64,000 nt of DNA from Caprella mutica. Lineage: Eukaryota; Arthropoda; Malacostraca; Amphipoda; Caprellidae. Of the stretch, positions 1-13,214 are shown piece by piece (position 1 is the first letter of the stretch; every line of letters starts with the position of its first letter). The position numbers were made by a program, and so were the translations under genes. The notes beneath the pieces were generated by a model. The model had not been told where the DNA came from. It saw nothing but the letters and a program-made list of their open reading frames with translations, and did not search any database. The stretch is taken from the NCBI GenBank assembly GCA_947561585.1, contig CANNZV010002451.1:33788-97787 (forward strand), given 5' to 3'.

Positions 1-2790
1 ATAACATGGGAAATACCATGAAACAATGGATAAAAGGACAGCAATTCACTTTGATCATTAGTTTTCAACCGTCAATTATTTTATGTGAAAATGTTTCGAT
101 ATTAGATTGATGGGTTGTTTTCCATGAGAAAAAATAATTTAAACTCCATCTATTTGGTATTTGCCATTGATGAACAACTTGAAATTATAGCTACATTTAT
201 TTTTCTATTCGGAATGCATACTGGTAACTTCATTCATGATTTCTTAAGTGTCGACTAGAAAGGATTGTTAAGTGTCGACTACATTACTACGCGTAGTAGT
301 AATGTAGATACATTAAATCTCCCCTCATTCACAGATAATGTAGATTATTCATGCAGAATTTACAATTCTAGAGGACAAGTTGAGTGAAATATGCTCTGAA
401 TGCATTAATTATTATTTAATTTTCAAAAGATATACATTAAAATAGGGTCAAAAGATTAGTTCTATCAATAAAGAACAATAGAACTTCTAAACTAGACAGT
501 ATTTAAATTACAAACATAAATAAGTTGGATATTTATTGTCAGATTAACAAAAATAAAATAAGATAATGTATTTATGAAAAAAATTGAGTGACTTCTTAAT
601 AATGTTATTTGATGTGCCCACTTTATTCCAGCAGGTAATTTGCGCCACATACAGTATATGGACCCTGAAGTTATATTATTATGCATGCAATTATTGTCAA
701 TTGAAATATGTGAACATAATATATCTTCTGAATTCAAATCATTTATAATTGATATGAATTAAAGAAGTTAAACTTGCTCTAAGGACTTGTCATATTTGCT
801 TATGGATGCCAACAGTGAAAAAGGGTATAGCAAAATTGCCCACAAGCAAAAATTTTATAATGGAAAAATGCACACGAAGAAAAGACTTCTCGTGTATAAA
901 AGCCCAAAATATAAAAAGCCCATAACTGCATAATTATTATCAGTTAAGAATTTGATTTGAATCAGCAATGAGCTTTTTTTTTGGCCTCCGCTTTATTTTT
1001 GTGCAGGTAGATCCATCTTTTATTAACCCGCTCCTATCACAAATTTAAGAGCAAGCTATGACTCATGTTAATATTTAATTGTAACTCCTTAAAAGAATAT
1101 GTTTGTGAGAGCTCAACTTAGCATTTATTACAGTTTTTGTTGCCAGAATTAGCTGATGGGTACCAATTATATTTAATATTAAATAATATGTATCCGAAAT
1201 TGTTCTTATGTATCCGAAAATGTACTTCCAAAATAGAATTAATATTTTTTCATTGTAGCACAATTATATTAATAAAAGTATTCAACTAATTACCCACGTT
1301 GTACTGATCGAGTAAAAATTAATTAGTCTATTGTTGAAATTGACTGTTAGCTACTTTGAAATTACATCACAGAGCTTTCATCATTTCAATATACGCTATG
1401 TAGACCTGTCAAAACCATTTTCTATTAATCTAACTCATAGAAAATGAAACGTTGAAGGAGTTACAGTTATATAATAACTGGAGTCGTACCTTGGTCTTAT
1501 TATCATTTGTATGAATAACTGTGAGTCGTGACTTATGCAATAAAAGTGGGGCCTGCCAGTACTGCACACTTCAATAATTTTGAATTTCATACCATGGTGG
1601 GGTAAATTATATAATAACAAATTATATGATAATTCATGTTTCATCTTCATTCTTCTGTTTATTGATATCTGAGGGTTTTTATTTAATACGAGCATATAAA
1701 TATATTTAACATAATATTTAAGAACATTCTTATTCTTCCTCTTTATTTTGTTTTAAGTTGTACCAATCAAAGTAGATTGCCTTAATTCAGATTTTCGTTA
1801 AGAAAGCTTCCTATTGAGCTGATATCAGAGCATAGAATGACATCCTTGCAGGACAGCTTTGATATCTTCTCAGTCAGAAAATTGAAAGAAAACAACTGAG
1901 GCATTCAGATGTCCGAATCCTATTCAGCATTTGGATAAGGCAAATATTCAAGGAATTCAAGCTCTCTCTCTGTTCTTTACTTCGTTGCACTTCAGAGAAA
2001 TCTTCAAGGAAATCTTTTAAGATGTCAAATAAATGCAACAAAAGTATGTAAATGTAAATTCATATTTAGATGTCTTTAAGTGACAGGAGCTTCTATATCA
2101 AATTTGCCGAATTCGAATTTATAACAGCATGAAAAATATAATTTTTATTGAATGTTTAACTAAGTTGACTTGTTTGTTATACATGTTCGTAGCTAGTATG
2201 AACATGTATAATTGTATATGTAATTATCAACTATAAATACATATGGTTACTTCCCGTCTAGATTCTAAATTTGAACAATACATTTAGAATAAGGATTAAT
2301 AATAAAACACATACATTTAAACATATTCTTATATACTTATTTAACACGAGTGTCCACCTGGTCGCTGAAGGGTTACATAGGTTTGCAAAGACAAAATAAG
2401 CCGAGAAATAGGGCAATAAATAATTGATGAACTTGGACTTGTGCAATTATTCTACGTGTTTACTATTTAATTGCAATAAAAAATGTGAGTGGAGTCAGAT
2501 AGATATTAAAGGAAGGTTGAAACTAATTTAAACAAACCGTGTTATGTTTTTCAATTAAATGTAATTTGTATAGTAGTATATATGAAATGAGGATTGGGAA
2601 AAGTTGAAAAAAAGCCTAAAATTATAACATTTCAATCTTAAAAAATATTATGAACATGTGAAGCTTGAAAATGCTTTTTGAATGTTTACTTAAAATAGCT
2701 GTTCTCAACATATATTTTTTGAATATTGGTTTTATTTCCCTATAAAAATAGCAATTCTCTTAGACTTTGAAAGAGGGTAAATATTTTGGT
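1..2790. other. AT-rich intergenic DNA, no gene recognised
   Basis: No open reading frame here looks like a real exon: all are short, AT-driven and unlike any family I know. A small perfect-arm palindrome lies at 282-307 (CTACATTACTAC, short centre, then its complement). The stretch around 1362-1560 resembles the 3' flank of the fifth array gene (about 42085-42250). The two share the string TCACAGAGCTTTCATCA and downstream matches, so this is a dispersed repeat or an old duplicated fragment. Confidence 0.5.
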
Positions 2791-2804
2791 GCAATTGTAT
2801 AAAG

Positions 2805-3000
2805 ATGAAGAAATGTTCTCAGCCTAGTGCAAGTTGTGTGAGAGACAATCGATCTCGTAATCAAATTGTTAGAGCAAATCACAATACCGCAACTTCTAAA
2901 ATCTCTGCAGAGCTCAATAAATACCTACAATACCCAGTAACCACAAAATCTATCATAGTCGAGAGGTGCGATCGTACAGATTCAAAGAGCTGCCAGGTGA
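2805..3000 (+). pseudogene. Possible Tc1/Tc3-type transposase HTH scrap, or an isolated exon
   Basis: A 72-codon reading frame begins with Lys- and Ser-rich residues. Its centre, around residues 15-55 (RSRNQIVRA, then ISAELN, then VTTKSI), has the spacing of the second helix-turn-helix of Tc1/Tc3-like transposases, where an Arg-rich opening is followed by an Ile/Leu helix and a Val-Thr turn. No catalytic DDE part follows. The frame reads into CAG|GTGAGG at about 2996, a reasonable splice donor, so a genuine but orphan exon is the alternative. The resemblance is by eye only. Confidence 0.25.
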
Positions 3001-3109
3001 GGTGTTTCAAATATTTTGTCTGACACCTGAATGTTTTACATAGAAAAGAAATGTTATATTGTATGAATAAATAGATAAACCTAACTGTATATGAAATCAT
3101 ATATCCCGC

Positions 3110-6100
3110 TTATAGAGTTTTGCTGAAGTTTTCATCGAAATATCTAGTGCTCTAAACATAAATAATCAACATTTACAATTTATTACTAGCTAAATAATAC
3201 TATACCATCCTATAAAATATCAACTCCATAGTTTTTCCTCACGACATTGATTTATTTCCTCGTGCCCTACCTTGGCTACATCAAAACAAGTCAATTAATT
3301 AACAGTTGCCCGGCTCCATTCATAACCTGACGTCACAGATTAATTGATATGTTTTTCCAATGAATGTAGCTATATTGATCAATATTTCAGCGAATAAATG
3401 CAATTATTCTTCCTTTCTCTTTTATGAAGTAAGAGAATTTATAAGAATATTGAAGAAAAGCAATCATTATTAATTGTAAATAATATAAACAAATTGTAAG
3501 AATTAACATATACTTATAAATTTATACTTAGTATAATGTTATATCAAACCTTATCATAACTTAAATTTAAATTTTTTGATTTCATTGTAAAATGCTCTGA
3601 AGTATTCAAAATTATTTATAAGTAAAATATACTTTTCAGATATATCTGTAGTAAAATATTAAACTATTTTATATAACATTTCTATGTGCTACGTACCAAT
3701 ATTTTCCATCTCAAATGTAATCTTATTATAGATTCAATAAATGTATTTTCAGTTAGTTCGATCTATACAAAATAATAGTTAAATTTAATGCGTTCTATTG
3801 GTTGGTATATAATGTAAAATAGTTGTACTTGGTATAAGTGAAATCAAAAGTATATATGGAATTCGATGTATAAAATATATTCAAATTACGTAAGATATAT
3901 AATTAAATATAATATGTATGTACATATATAGTACTACTACGTAAAATTCTATACATATAAACTTTTTAAAAAATTCTACATTTTTTTCCTGTATTCTCTA
4001 TGTTTTCTATATTAGTTATGATCTTATAAATCAGTATATGCTGAAACAATCAGACGTAAATAAATAATTTAATCTACAATACTGAACATCGTTACTCTAC
4101 ACGGATGAAAATTGCATATCATGTTCGTTACCTTGTTTTCCCCCTAAATCTAATTAATATCAGATCGTAAAATTCTCTTCTCACTCTCGGTTCAAACTTT
4201 CTTCAATCAATTTCTTCCGATGTCTAATTAATCACCGAAGACCCCAAATTATTAATTAAAGTGGACTCTTAATCCCTGGAACTTCTCAACTATAAGGAAA
4301 ATAAATGGTGTCGAGATTTAATTTCATGTTCTCTCATATCAGAAGCTGTAGATGGCCATTATTAAATAAACCATCGATTGTTTTTTAGTCACTTGAAGAT
4401 CTTTTATATCTTAATTTGTCACCTTTCTAATAAAACTAAAAACAAATATATGTTTTGTGACAGATTTATATGATTAATTATTTTTTTAAAACAGCATAAT
4501 TTCTCATTTGAAATATAGATAGAATCAAAAAAATAGTTTGGAAATAATAAATTGCATATTTCTGATTAGTTTGATGACCCAATCAAATCACAAGTTAAAT
4601 CTTAATATCATGACTGTCATCATGATTTTGGGAAGGAAGATTATCAAAATTCTGATATTGTTATAATTATATATAATTTATATTTAATACATTTTTCCAA
4701 CTTAGAAAACACGCTATTTGAGCTATCTTGGTCCATGCCATTTCAGCAAAGAGAGAGACTATAATTTCACCAAATTAGAAGAGTTGACCCGCTTAAAGCT
4801 TGAATTAGGCAGTGACATTAGGTGCTAAGAAAAGAAAACGTCATAAATATACGACATTGATATTTGAAACCACTACGTCAGAGACATCATGTGTGCATTG
4901 CGAAACGACGTGTGCATTCATGCTTGAGATCGAGTGAAGGGTCACCTTCTAGTTATAATAGCGTTCTGGCTTCAGACCAGACAGACTCGATGTTTTGTTG
5001 GGCTCACCAATTAACATCGATATTCTGCCAGCTACACATCCACTGTCCATCACAAATATACGGATATGTTATTTTGACCAGCAACTAAAATTAACGTTGT
5101 AATGATTATATACGATTTTATTGAGTAGGATCAATCTAATTTGATTGCGATGTCCGTTTTCCAAAATAATTGAAAGCTAAAGTTAAACCAACAGATTCCA
5201 GTAAATTTAATATTTCTCATCTCCGTATGAACCTATCGTGTATGAGTATGATATCTGGTATTTTCTTTACCTAATTGATTATTATTATTTTCCGATAATA
5301 AATGGCCGTTCACACGACTTGCTCTGCGATACCAAATATCACGGCAGACACGTCTTTTACCAGATATAATTTCCGATATTGGTAAATCCAATAGTTGATG
5401 CAACTGCAACACAATACATAATGTATGGAGTTATTTTTGGCTCCCCTCCTGACCAACATTTACCATGAAATATATTTCTATTCTTGTTTTTATGAATAAA
5501 TAATTCGCTAACGTCAAGATTATTTGAATATAAAATGAATAAGATTTTTGAACAAAACTTTCAACTTCAAGTTCTGAAGTTGAAGTAGAAAGTTTATTTA
5601 CTCTCTTGAATTATTGAAATATTTTACCCAGCTTATTCATTAATATATAATTCAAATAAAATATTGAGTTATATTAATAAATTACAGTAATTGGTTGTAC
5701 CGCAAACTATTAAATAATAATCATAGAATTATCTGACGTAATATGTAATGCTCTAGAACAATGTAATGTAATTGGTGATATTCTATATTGTAAAGGGTCC
5801 AAAACTATCCTATATAGTATTGTTACACTTCCTATAGTTTTGTACTATTTTTATAGTAAACACCTAGTAGGACGGAACTTTAAAAGCCAAATGTATTGAA
5901 CCGAAAGCTGTTCACTAATAGAAGACAGCTGACCAAAGAAGGTTATTAAAAGTCTAATAGACAGAGTGCATAGCTCTATCTGCTACGCTGTCATAAATAG
6001 GAGTGATATATTAAACCATCTGGTCCCCTTTTATCCCTACCCCTTTTATCCCTATCCCTATATACCTATATGATAAATCCCTGATCTTATACGGATATAT

Positions 6101-8130
6101 CCCTTTCCCTATCTTGCCTACCCTTAGTATTCCCATGCCTAATTATCCTCCACCTTCACAAACAAATAATAGTTATTCTTTATTTAGTCATTAAATTAAA
6201 TAGCTGTATTTCGAATCCTTTTATTTAACCCCTTTCATACGTGAGATCTCAGTACACCCATATAGAAATAGATTAAATGGAATCACAGTAACTAACGAAT
6301 CGATCACAAGATAAGGTCAATAGTAGAATAGTATTAGAACCTGGGTTATACTGATTTCCCACCACAATATTATGATCAGCTCATGCAGGATTTAACTGCA
6401 CCTTCAACATGAAATATTTTCAACTAAGTTGTTTTAAATTCATTATCGATGTACGTACCTCAAATTTTATTTAGAAAATTATTTTCTAAACCACATATAA
6501 AACTAAAAACAATGAAGCCTGATTAGTTTTCACTGCTATAAGTCGATATATGTATTATGAATTGAGATTTAATCATTTTTCTTATTTCGATTTCCGAAAG
6601 TATATATTATATCCATTTCTCATCGAATTATATTTTCCATATCGCACTGACCAAATCAAATAGAAAATGTATTCAAAATAAAATGTATTGTAATAATGTA
6701 AGTACGAAAGTTAGAAATAAAAATATATATTAACTTTAACTGAACAAATAAGCAGAACAAATATGTTCTAATAGACAATACCAGTTGGCTCTATTGACCA
6801 ACTGAAAAGCACCCTTGAGACAAATAGTCCCTTGAATATTTGAAACATATTATCACAACTGTAGTAAAAGGGAAAGGGATATACACTATACGCGCTCTGT
6901 TTAACAGTTAACTTTGCATGTCCTTGTAATTTGCTTCTTTTTTGGACGATTGAGGAGAGATGACTCCACAAATACCTCCATTGATTTTTCATGCTATTTA
7001 TATATTTTCATTGTTCACTATTGGTGTGTGTTCCTCTGATATAAACTTATTTTGAAGGAAAAACCTACCTCAATTCTTAGAAATGAAGATGGTGTGGAAT
7101 AAACCAATATATCCTTATGCGTCTAACCTACCTGTACATACTTTTTCAAACAGATGTGGTATGAACAAAGCTGTTAAATCAATCATATCAATACATCTCA
7201 CTCTCAATTATTTGACGTCAGGAGGGACAGAGTTTTTCTGTAGAATTATCGTACTTTGAAAAAATATGATACTTTAATATTTTCTAGAGAGATACATACC
7301 TCTATTCGATACGAGAAATCAGTTTTTTACGTTTAAAAATTGGTCATTCAGTCATAAAATCACCATATTTCACAATATTCTTCTCAACTTTCTATATTTA
7401 ACTAATATATATTAATTTTGTTATATATCATTGTAAATTAACTTACTATCGAAATAGTAGTTTGAAGTGAACGAGTAAATCTATTACATATAAATCCCCC
7501 ATATTTCTAAGTGCAGTTCATTATAAATAAGCCAAATCTAAAGATTACTCAAAAATCAGTAACTACTTTATTCTAGTCATAAGTTATCAATATTCAGTCA
7601 CAATTATCGTGTGAAGTCAAGTCATCTATTATAACTATTATAATATTATTTCCATATATATGTTCTTAAATAATTTTTAAACTTATTCAACATCAATCTA
7701 CATATAGTTTATCAGATCAGAATCAAACAATATAAATAATATTATAGTAGTGAAACTTATAAACTAAAATTAATAAATGTTAGAAAATAGATTGATAGAT
7801 AATATATATAATGTTCTATCTATCTAAAAATCTAAATTAATCCTGAATCTTATTAGCTTATGCTCCAAATATTTTCAAGCTTTACTAAGTAAATCTTTAT
7901 TTACCGTCTTCTAATTCCTGAAGATTATGTTATGATCGAAAAAATATTCCCCGTAAGAAGAACATAAGAAGTATTTAATTATTTAATTGAAATTTGTTAA
8001 TCACATAACTCAAAAAGTATTCACGAAAAATGTCTTCAATTTGATGGGACGATTAGTCAATATTAGTTATTTAAAGAAGGTCTGGGTTATATAGCAAGGA
8101 ACAGTTTGATTAGATTTTGAGAGCTATTGG
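3110..8130. other. AT-rich intergenic DNA, no gene recognised
   Basis: I see no supportable gene. A low-complexity patch at about 6025-6130 is built from CCCTAT/TATCCC words (for example CCCCTTTTATCCCTA repeats). The rest is ordinary AT-rich sequence with scattered short palindromes. Confidence 0.5.
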
Positions 8131-8132
8131 GC

Positions 8133-8412
8133 CACCCAACACCCTCTTAAAGCTATTAGAGGACTCTATTCTCTCCTATTACTGATTTCTCTCATAGATA
8201 TTCCCTCTATTCTCTCCTCTTACTGATTTCTCTCATAAATATTCCCTCTATTCTCTACTTTTACTGATTTCTCTCATATATATTCCCTCTATTCTCTCCT
8301 CTTACAGATTTCTCTCATAGATATTCCCTCTATTATGCCCTCTTACTGATTTCTCTCATAGATATTCCCTCTATTATGCCCTCTTATAGCCTTAAGAGGG
8401 TGATGGATGGTG
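8133..8412. mobile_element. MITE with inverted ends and internal tandem repeats
   Basis: The left end (CACCCAACACCCTCTTAA, then AGCTATTAGAGG) matches the reverse complement of the right end (CACCATCCATCACCCTC, then TTAAGGCTATAAGAGG) over about 32 bp. The interior consists of about five near-identical copies of a roughly 43-bp unit (8157-8390) containing TGATTTCTCTCATAGATAT and TCCCTCTATTCTCTCC. Target duplications are not clear. There is no coding capacity. Confidence 0.6.
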
Positions 8413-9038
8413 TACGTCGATCCTCTTATTGGTATTAAGATTGTAGAATTTCCAGCGGTTATACAGATAGTTTTAATTGTATACCTGAAACAGTATATAC
8501 ATATATAAAGTAAACAACAAAACACTTAAGAAGAACAGGACATATAGAAACATTAGAATAGTCATAATTTTAAGTAGTTATAATTAAATTAATTAAATTA
8601 TTTTAATTCTAGATAGTTATAATTAAATTAAATATAATTAACAAAAGCTTCACTTACATCAATAATTCTTTCATCTATTACAATTCGACATTCATTAGCT
8701 AACATAATGCACTACTTCTAAAAAAGTCTCGGTTCAAACCAGAAGTGTTATTAGATGCATTTTTATTTAACGAAGTGCAGGTACTAAGGTAGGTAGGCAA
8801 GGTAGAAAGAGTAACACAATAATTACTGACGTTGTTGTCCTTGACTATACGGTACGTTCTCATGAACACATTATTACATCATATACAGTGAGTACCAGAA
8901 ACATTTTCATTTATACTTCTTAGTACCATCTATACAGGTCTCAAAATTATTTTCAAACATATATACATTGTCGCTTTACGAAGTTTAGCGAACTCTTACT
9001 GAAAAGTATATTAGTAATGTTATAATTAGAACCTAGGA
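8413..9038. other. Intergenic, nothing recognised
   Basis: AT-rich sequence without a recognisable gene. It contains short direct repeats of TAATTAAATTAA near 8580-8640. Confidence 0.4.
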
Positions 9039-9207
9039 TAAATTACATACGCATTATCGGTCAGTTTCAAATCTTCGGTCATATAAGAAAAAACAATATT
9101 AAAATTGTTATTTTATTTTAATAAAATAATAAAATAAAATAACAATTATAATATTGTTTTTTCTTATATGACCGAAGATTTGAAACTGACCGATAATTCG
9201 TAATTTA
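9039..9207. repeat. Long near-perfect palindrome (hairpin MITE)
   Basis: Two arms of roughly 75-80 bp are almost exact reverse complements: ATTATCGGTCAGTTTCAAAT reading in from 9053, and the complement ending at 9197. They meet at an AT-only centre (TTTTATTTTAATAAAATAAT). The similarity extends outward through TAAATTAC on both sides (9039-9046 and 9200-9207). Nothing is encoded. It is best read as a foldback MITE. A foldback sequencing artefact is less likely because the arms have diverged slightly. Confidence 0.75.
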
Positions 9208-9639
9208 CCATACTAATCATATGTACTAAAATTTTAGATTTTCCATATATATTTTACCATACAGATTAGGTAAGTACTATCCAAAAAAATAATTAGGTGA
9301 GTAGAATTTGAAAATATGGCGATATGTGGCACCATTGTACTGCTGTCAGATCACGTGACTGTGTACGTGTTTGTATTGCTACTACTTTGGGGGTGATGTG
9401 CGTAATAAGCAGTCATGTGCATCTTAATTTTAAAATTGTGTTGAAGGTATATGGTACATGCTAATATGAATTGAGGTGGGGCCAATGAATATCATGAAGT
9501 GTCCTTTTCAATTTTCTATGTCTTGATCATAACTTTTTCTATGGTTATAGAATTGCCAATAATTCTTGTTCATCTGATAGACACTACTTTCAGAATATGT
9601 AAATAAAATAAAAATAAAAACTATAGGAAATTTAATAAC

Positions 9640-10019
9640 AGTAACCACATGTTAAAAAGTCCAGATTAAACATGATGAAAATGTTACAACTATAGCTTTT
9701 GTTGCGTAATGTGAATGACGTCACATCTGCTCACTGATTAGAATCATTAGCGGAATATTCCAAAATCTGCATAACATCAAGTTCCAATTCAAATTTGCAC
9801 TCCCACGCAGCTTAATTATAATCTGGCATCTCTTAAATCAGAGAATTATTATTTACACAGAGAAAGCTTCCAAAAAGTTTATCAGACTGTGTTTAAATAT
9901 AAATAAAAATTTGCTTAATTAGACGAGTTCCTACCGATATTCATTTTTCTCTGTGTAAATTAGTGAAAACCAAATGAAAGAATGAAGTTTAAATAGGTTT
10001 TACTGGAAAGAGTAATACC
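9640..10019 (+). other. Array-unit sequence with a conserved TGACGTCA block
   Basis: This block recurs upstream of copies 3 and 4 (about 17330-17480 and 22450-22620) and, more degenerate, at 35060. All share AGTCCAGA(C/T)TAAA, CAGCTTT and GAATGACGTCACA(T/C)CTG. A full cAMP-response-type palindrome TGACGTCA is kept at 9717-9724 and 22518-22525 but is TGATGTCA at 17397-17404. It marks the distal part of each repeated unit and may be regulatory. Confidence 0.5.
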
Positions 10020-10435
10020 CTTTACAACAGTGTAAGGTGGTACATCATATCTACAGTTGGGTCAAGGCCACATCTTGCATACCGTAGTGACAGTTTGAAC
10101 AGGTAACGAAAACCAGTTTGGGAGATATATTGTAACGGCTAATCCTTGCAAAATGTAACTGATTGAACAATATAATGCTTTAATTATCTACATGAAAGAT
10201 TCATTGGTAAGAGAAATAAGTTGATAGATCTTATTTCTTCTCAAGCTTATTTGTCAAATAGCTCATCTGATTATTTCTGAAATAAACACCTTAACCTATG
10301 CAATGACGTAGGACATTCTATGAACAGGTATAAACAATTGCAACTACGGGATTTTAGTTAGCGAACTATAACCGTAGTGTGAGGTTAGTGGTGACTTGCA
10401 AGCTCAGATAACATATAATGTAGTTAGTGAATAAT
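10020..10435 (+). promoter_or_regulatory. Module 1: putative promoter and noncoding exon 1 of copy 1
   Basis: First of six related modules. It contains TCAAGGCCA (10062-10070, matching the FTZ-F1 consensus YCAAGGYCR), then ACAGGTAACGAAAACCAGT, an imperfect inverted repeat. It ends in GTGTGAG|GTTAGTGG, where GAG|GT (donor after 10383) is identical in all six modules although the upstream sequence is more diverged here. Splicing to the acceptor at 11477-11478 would give an intron of about 1.1 kb that holds a pogo-like MITE. The transcription start is not visible. Confidence 0.5.
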
Positions 10436-10800
10436 GATAATATTTATATTTGAAAAGTCATTTAATTTAGCTGTAACTCTAAAATAGTAGCATCTTCATT
10501 TGAAAATATAAGGATCAGTAATTTGTTTATTGGATATTTCTGAATATACATATGCATCAAGAAAAAAAACATATATTTTCGATATCAATAATTTAACGAG
10601 TATATAATTTCCTTACGGAATAATATTTTCAATATTGATAATTTAGAAACCTATTCTTCTACTACAAAAAAAAAAGAACTTAATTATAAATATAATTATT
10701 CAAATAATTACAGTACTTGTTAAAAAGTTCATCATTTTTATTTTTATTTCCTTTTTACTTCTAATTTTTAAACGACATTCTACTGCAAAATATTATCATT

Positions 10801-11225
10801 TACAAACACAGTAGAACTCCTCTATAGTGAACATAATTCAACTAGTTCAGTATATAGGATTTAGTTCACTGTTCAGGATACAGGAGATGAAAAGGAAACT
10901 GATCTTTTCATGGCAGACTAAATAAAATATATTCTTTCTTTTCAAATAAATTCATTATTCAACGTATTTTATTTCTCAGAACTCTTAAATATCAGGGTGG
11001 TTCACTACACATGACTTTATTATAGATCAGTTGTACTGGTAGAACTTCTCTTTCATGAAATATAACTAATTTACTAAAAAGATTTTCATAGAAAACTTAC
11101 GAATATTTGTGGCAGACTAAGCTAAATACGTTCACTATAGAGATAAGTTCACTATACAGAGTTCTACTATACTGGATGGTTCACTATACAGGAGTTCACT
11201 ATAGAGGAGTTCCACTGTTTTTATA
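10801..11225. mobile_element. pogo/Tigger-like MITE in the 5' intron of copy 1
   Basis: The left end ACAGTAGAACTCCTCTATA and the right end (reverse complement ACAGTGGAACTCCTCTATA) are inverted repeats of about 28 bp continuing through GTGAAC. Ends starting CAGT(A/T)GAAC..CTCTATA are typical of pogo/Tigger DNA transposons, and TA dinucleotides flank both ends as expected for that superfamily. Extra GTTCACTATA words repeat inside the right end. There is no transposase, so it is nonautonomous. Confidence 0.65.
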
Positions 11226-11478
11226 TTTTAAACTGATAATATGACAATTTTTTTAATATTTGAAGATTAAAATAATAATAAAAATGTTACATTTTGAAAA
11301 TAACATTATAAACATTACCAATTCATATTTTATTTCAGAATTGAATATATACCACATGTTTTCCGTTCAGAATTTATAAAATTTTAATCTATGTTGTATA
11401 TGGTTTAATATAAAATTATTTTTAAGATAATTTCAATAAACTAGCTGAGACTAACAGTTTTCCTTTATTCCATTTCAG

Positions 11479-12457
11479 GTTCACAGTTCTGTATCCTGAA
11501 GAATGGCTCTTATAAATCTGTTACTTCTACTCAGTGGACTGTGTTCAACCTCCGCTCAAGTACCACACTGCGTCCCTTGTACAGAACCATTTCAACAATT
11601 CGACTACAACAATGCGTGTGATGAACTTCAGAACACTACAGTTCATATCGACCAACAACAACTTATTGCTCCAGTATTCGTCATTCAGGACGAATTATTG
11701 GAACGCAAAAATTCGTTTTGTGTACCATGCGGTGATAGTTTGCTGAATTTTGATGCAAGCTGTGAAGATTTCAGAAGATTTCATGAAAGTGAGAGGATTA
11801 AAAATACAAATTTATGCAACGAAGCGAATAATGAAATATTTTTTGATGGACAATGTCACATACTTTTGGAGCAAGGACCTTGTCCTGAAAATCACTGGCT
11901 CGTTATTAACAACAAAACAACTGGTCCCACCTGCGAATACAACAAATGCTTTGATTCAACTTCACTATTTGTTAAATATAAAGGCTTGTGCTTAAATCTT
12001 ACCTCAGAAGATGGGTTTATATGATAAGGTCTTGGTTGGTACAGCGGATTGTGAGTGCTCTGATGAAATGGTACAACTACCTAACACTGAAGAGTGTTTT
12101 ACTACAAGACAAAAAACATCTCAATGTGCTCCCAATTGGGTGCTGGAAAAATCTCCCGAGGGAAATCCAGTTTGTGTTCGAAATTTCTGCTCGGATGGCG
12201 AAATATATTTGCATGGTCAATGCTGGCCACTCTCACCACATTGTAGAGTAGGAAGATCCATAGATTCAAACACAAATTCAAGTGACTTCAACAATCCTGA
12301 GAATACTTTTAGTTGTAAAACATTTTTAGTAGGTGGTGGGGAACCACTATCAGATTCTCAAAATGCTAAACCCATAACAAACTGTCCACGAAATGCTGCT
12401 CGGATAGAGGGAAAATGCCCTATTTTTAGCATGCAAGAGAAGTTACCATTCGTGTAG
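11479..12457 (+). pseudogene. Copy 1 of the secreted Cys-rich (DUF4789-like) family, frameshifted
   Basis: A splice acceptor (TTTATTCCATTTCAG, AG at 11477-11478) precedes a short 5' UTR and the ATG at 11503. The signal peptide is MALINLLLLLSGLC and the N-terminal duplicated C-V/x-P-C modules are present. The frame stops at 12022-12024 after 173 residues. Compared with copy 5, about 20 bp are missing from 12013 to 12045, which shifts the frame; the homologous remainder, with conserved CECSDE, NFCSDG and KLPF ending, runs in another frame to 12457. Either this is a pseudogene or it makes a 173-residue truncated secreted protein lacking the C-terminal domain. A canonical AATAAA lies at 12632-12637. 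The N-terminus (PFQQFDYNNAC) is closest to copy 5. Confidence 0.8.
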
Positions 12458-12631
12458 AAGCGATCTGTTAATGGCTTAAACTATTTTTTTATCTGTCATT
12501 TTGAAATAACCAACTACCTCTTATGAAGAATATGGAAAAGACTCTGCAGTCTTTAATTATAGATTAACTGTAATCAATATCTTTGTTAGCTGTCGCATTT
12601 AATTAAATGGTGATAAATTGTATATTTTTTC

Positions 12632-12637
12632 AATAAA
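12632..12637 (+). terminator. Polyadenylation signal, copy 1
   Basis: AATAAA lies 175 bp past the last codon, in a TTTTTTCAATAAATTTTTTT context. The same stretch in copies 2 and 4 reads CAATATATTTTTT and in copy 3 CAATCTATTTTTT, so the hexamer is canonical only in copy 1. Confidence 0.5.
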
Positions 12638-12639
12638 TT

Positions 12640-13214
12640 TTTTTCTAAAACTACTTACTCTAAATGGAGGTACTTTTAACTACTTTTAACTTATTTTTAT
12701 ACGAGCAAGGATTCTTTATCCTTATGTTACATGCAATAAGACTGACATTTCTCCGTATAATTAGTAATTTTCTCAAGTTGATAACAAATTGATTGATTAT
12801 CTTATTGCATTAGAATAGTTGCAGAGAAAAAGGAAGAATAACAATATTTTTTTTTCAATTCAATTATATATTCAGTGCAGGCGATAGATATAATTTAATA
12901 TATTAGATGGAATAAAAAGAGAAAAATATTCAGTCAGTTACTTCCTTTTCTTTGGGTACAGCAATTAGTCACAGACATTTGAAATTATTGTTTCAAAATT
13001 AATTAATTTTCTTCAATTTTCTAATTGTAAGATAAATTCACTATATTCAATAAGCCAGAATGCATTCGAAAATATATCCAGATATGTAAATTCATGAGAA
13101 TAAGGTGTAATAACAAACTACGAAAACACAAATGAAAAAGTAAACGTTCAAGCAAATATTATAGGAAATATATTTTATCTTGATACTTATACATTTATCT
13201 TATCTAAATACTTA
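12640..13214. other. Inter-copy spacer of the array
   Basis: There is no gene. The sequence shares blocks with the 3' flanks of copies 2, 3 and 5, notably the TTCAGT-GC-GG-ATAGAT words followed by a purine-rich AAAGAGAAAA run (about 12870-12930, 16610-16660, 21700-21745, 42515-42575). This shows the duplicated unit includes 3' flanking DNA. Confidence 0.5.
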
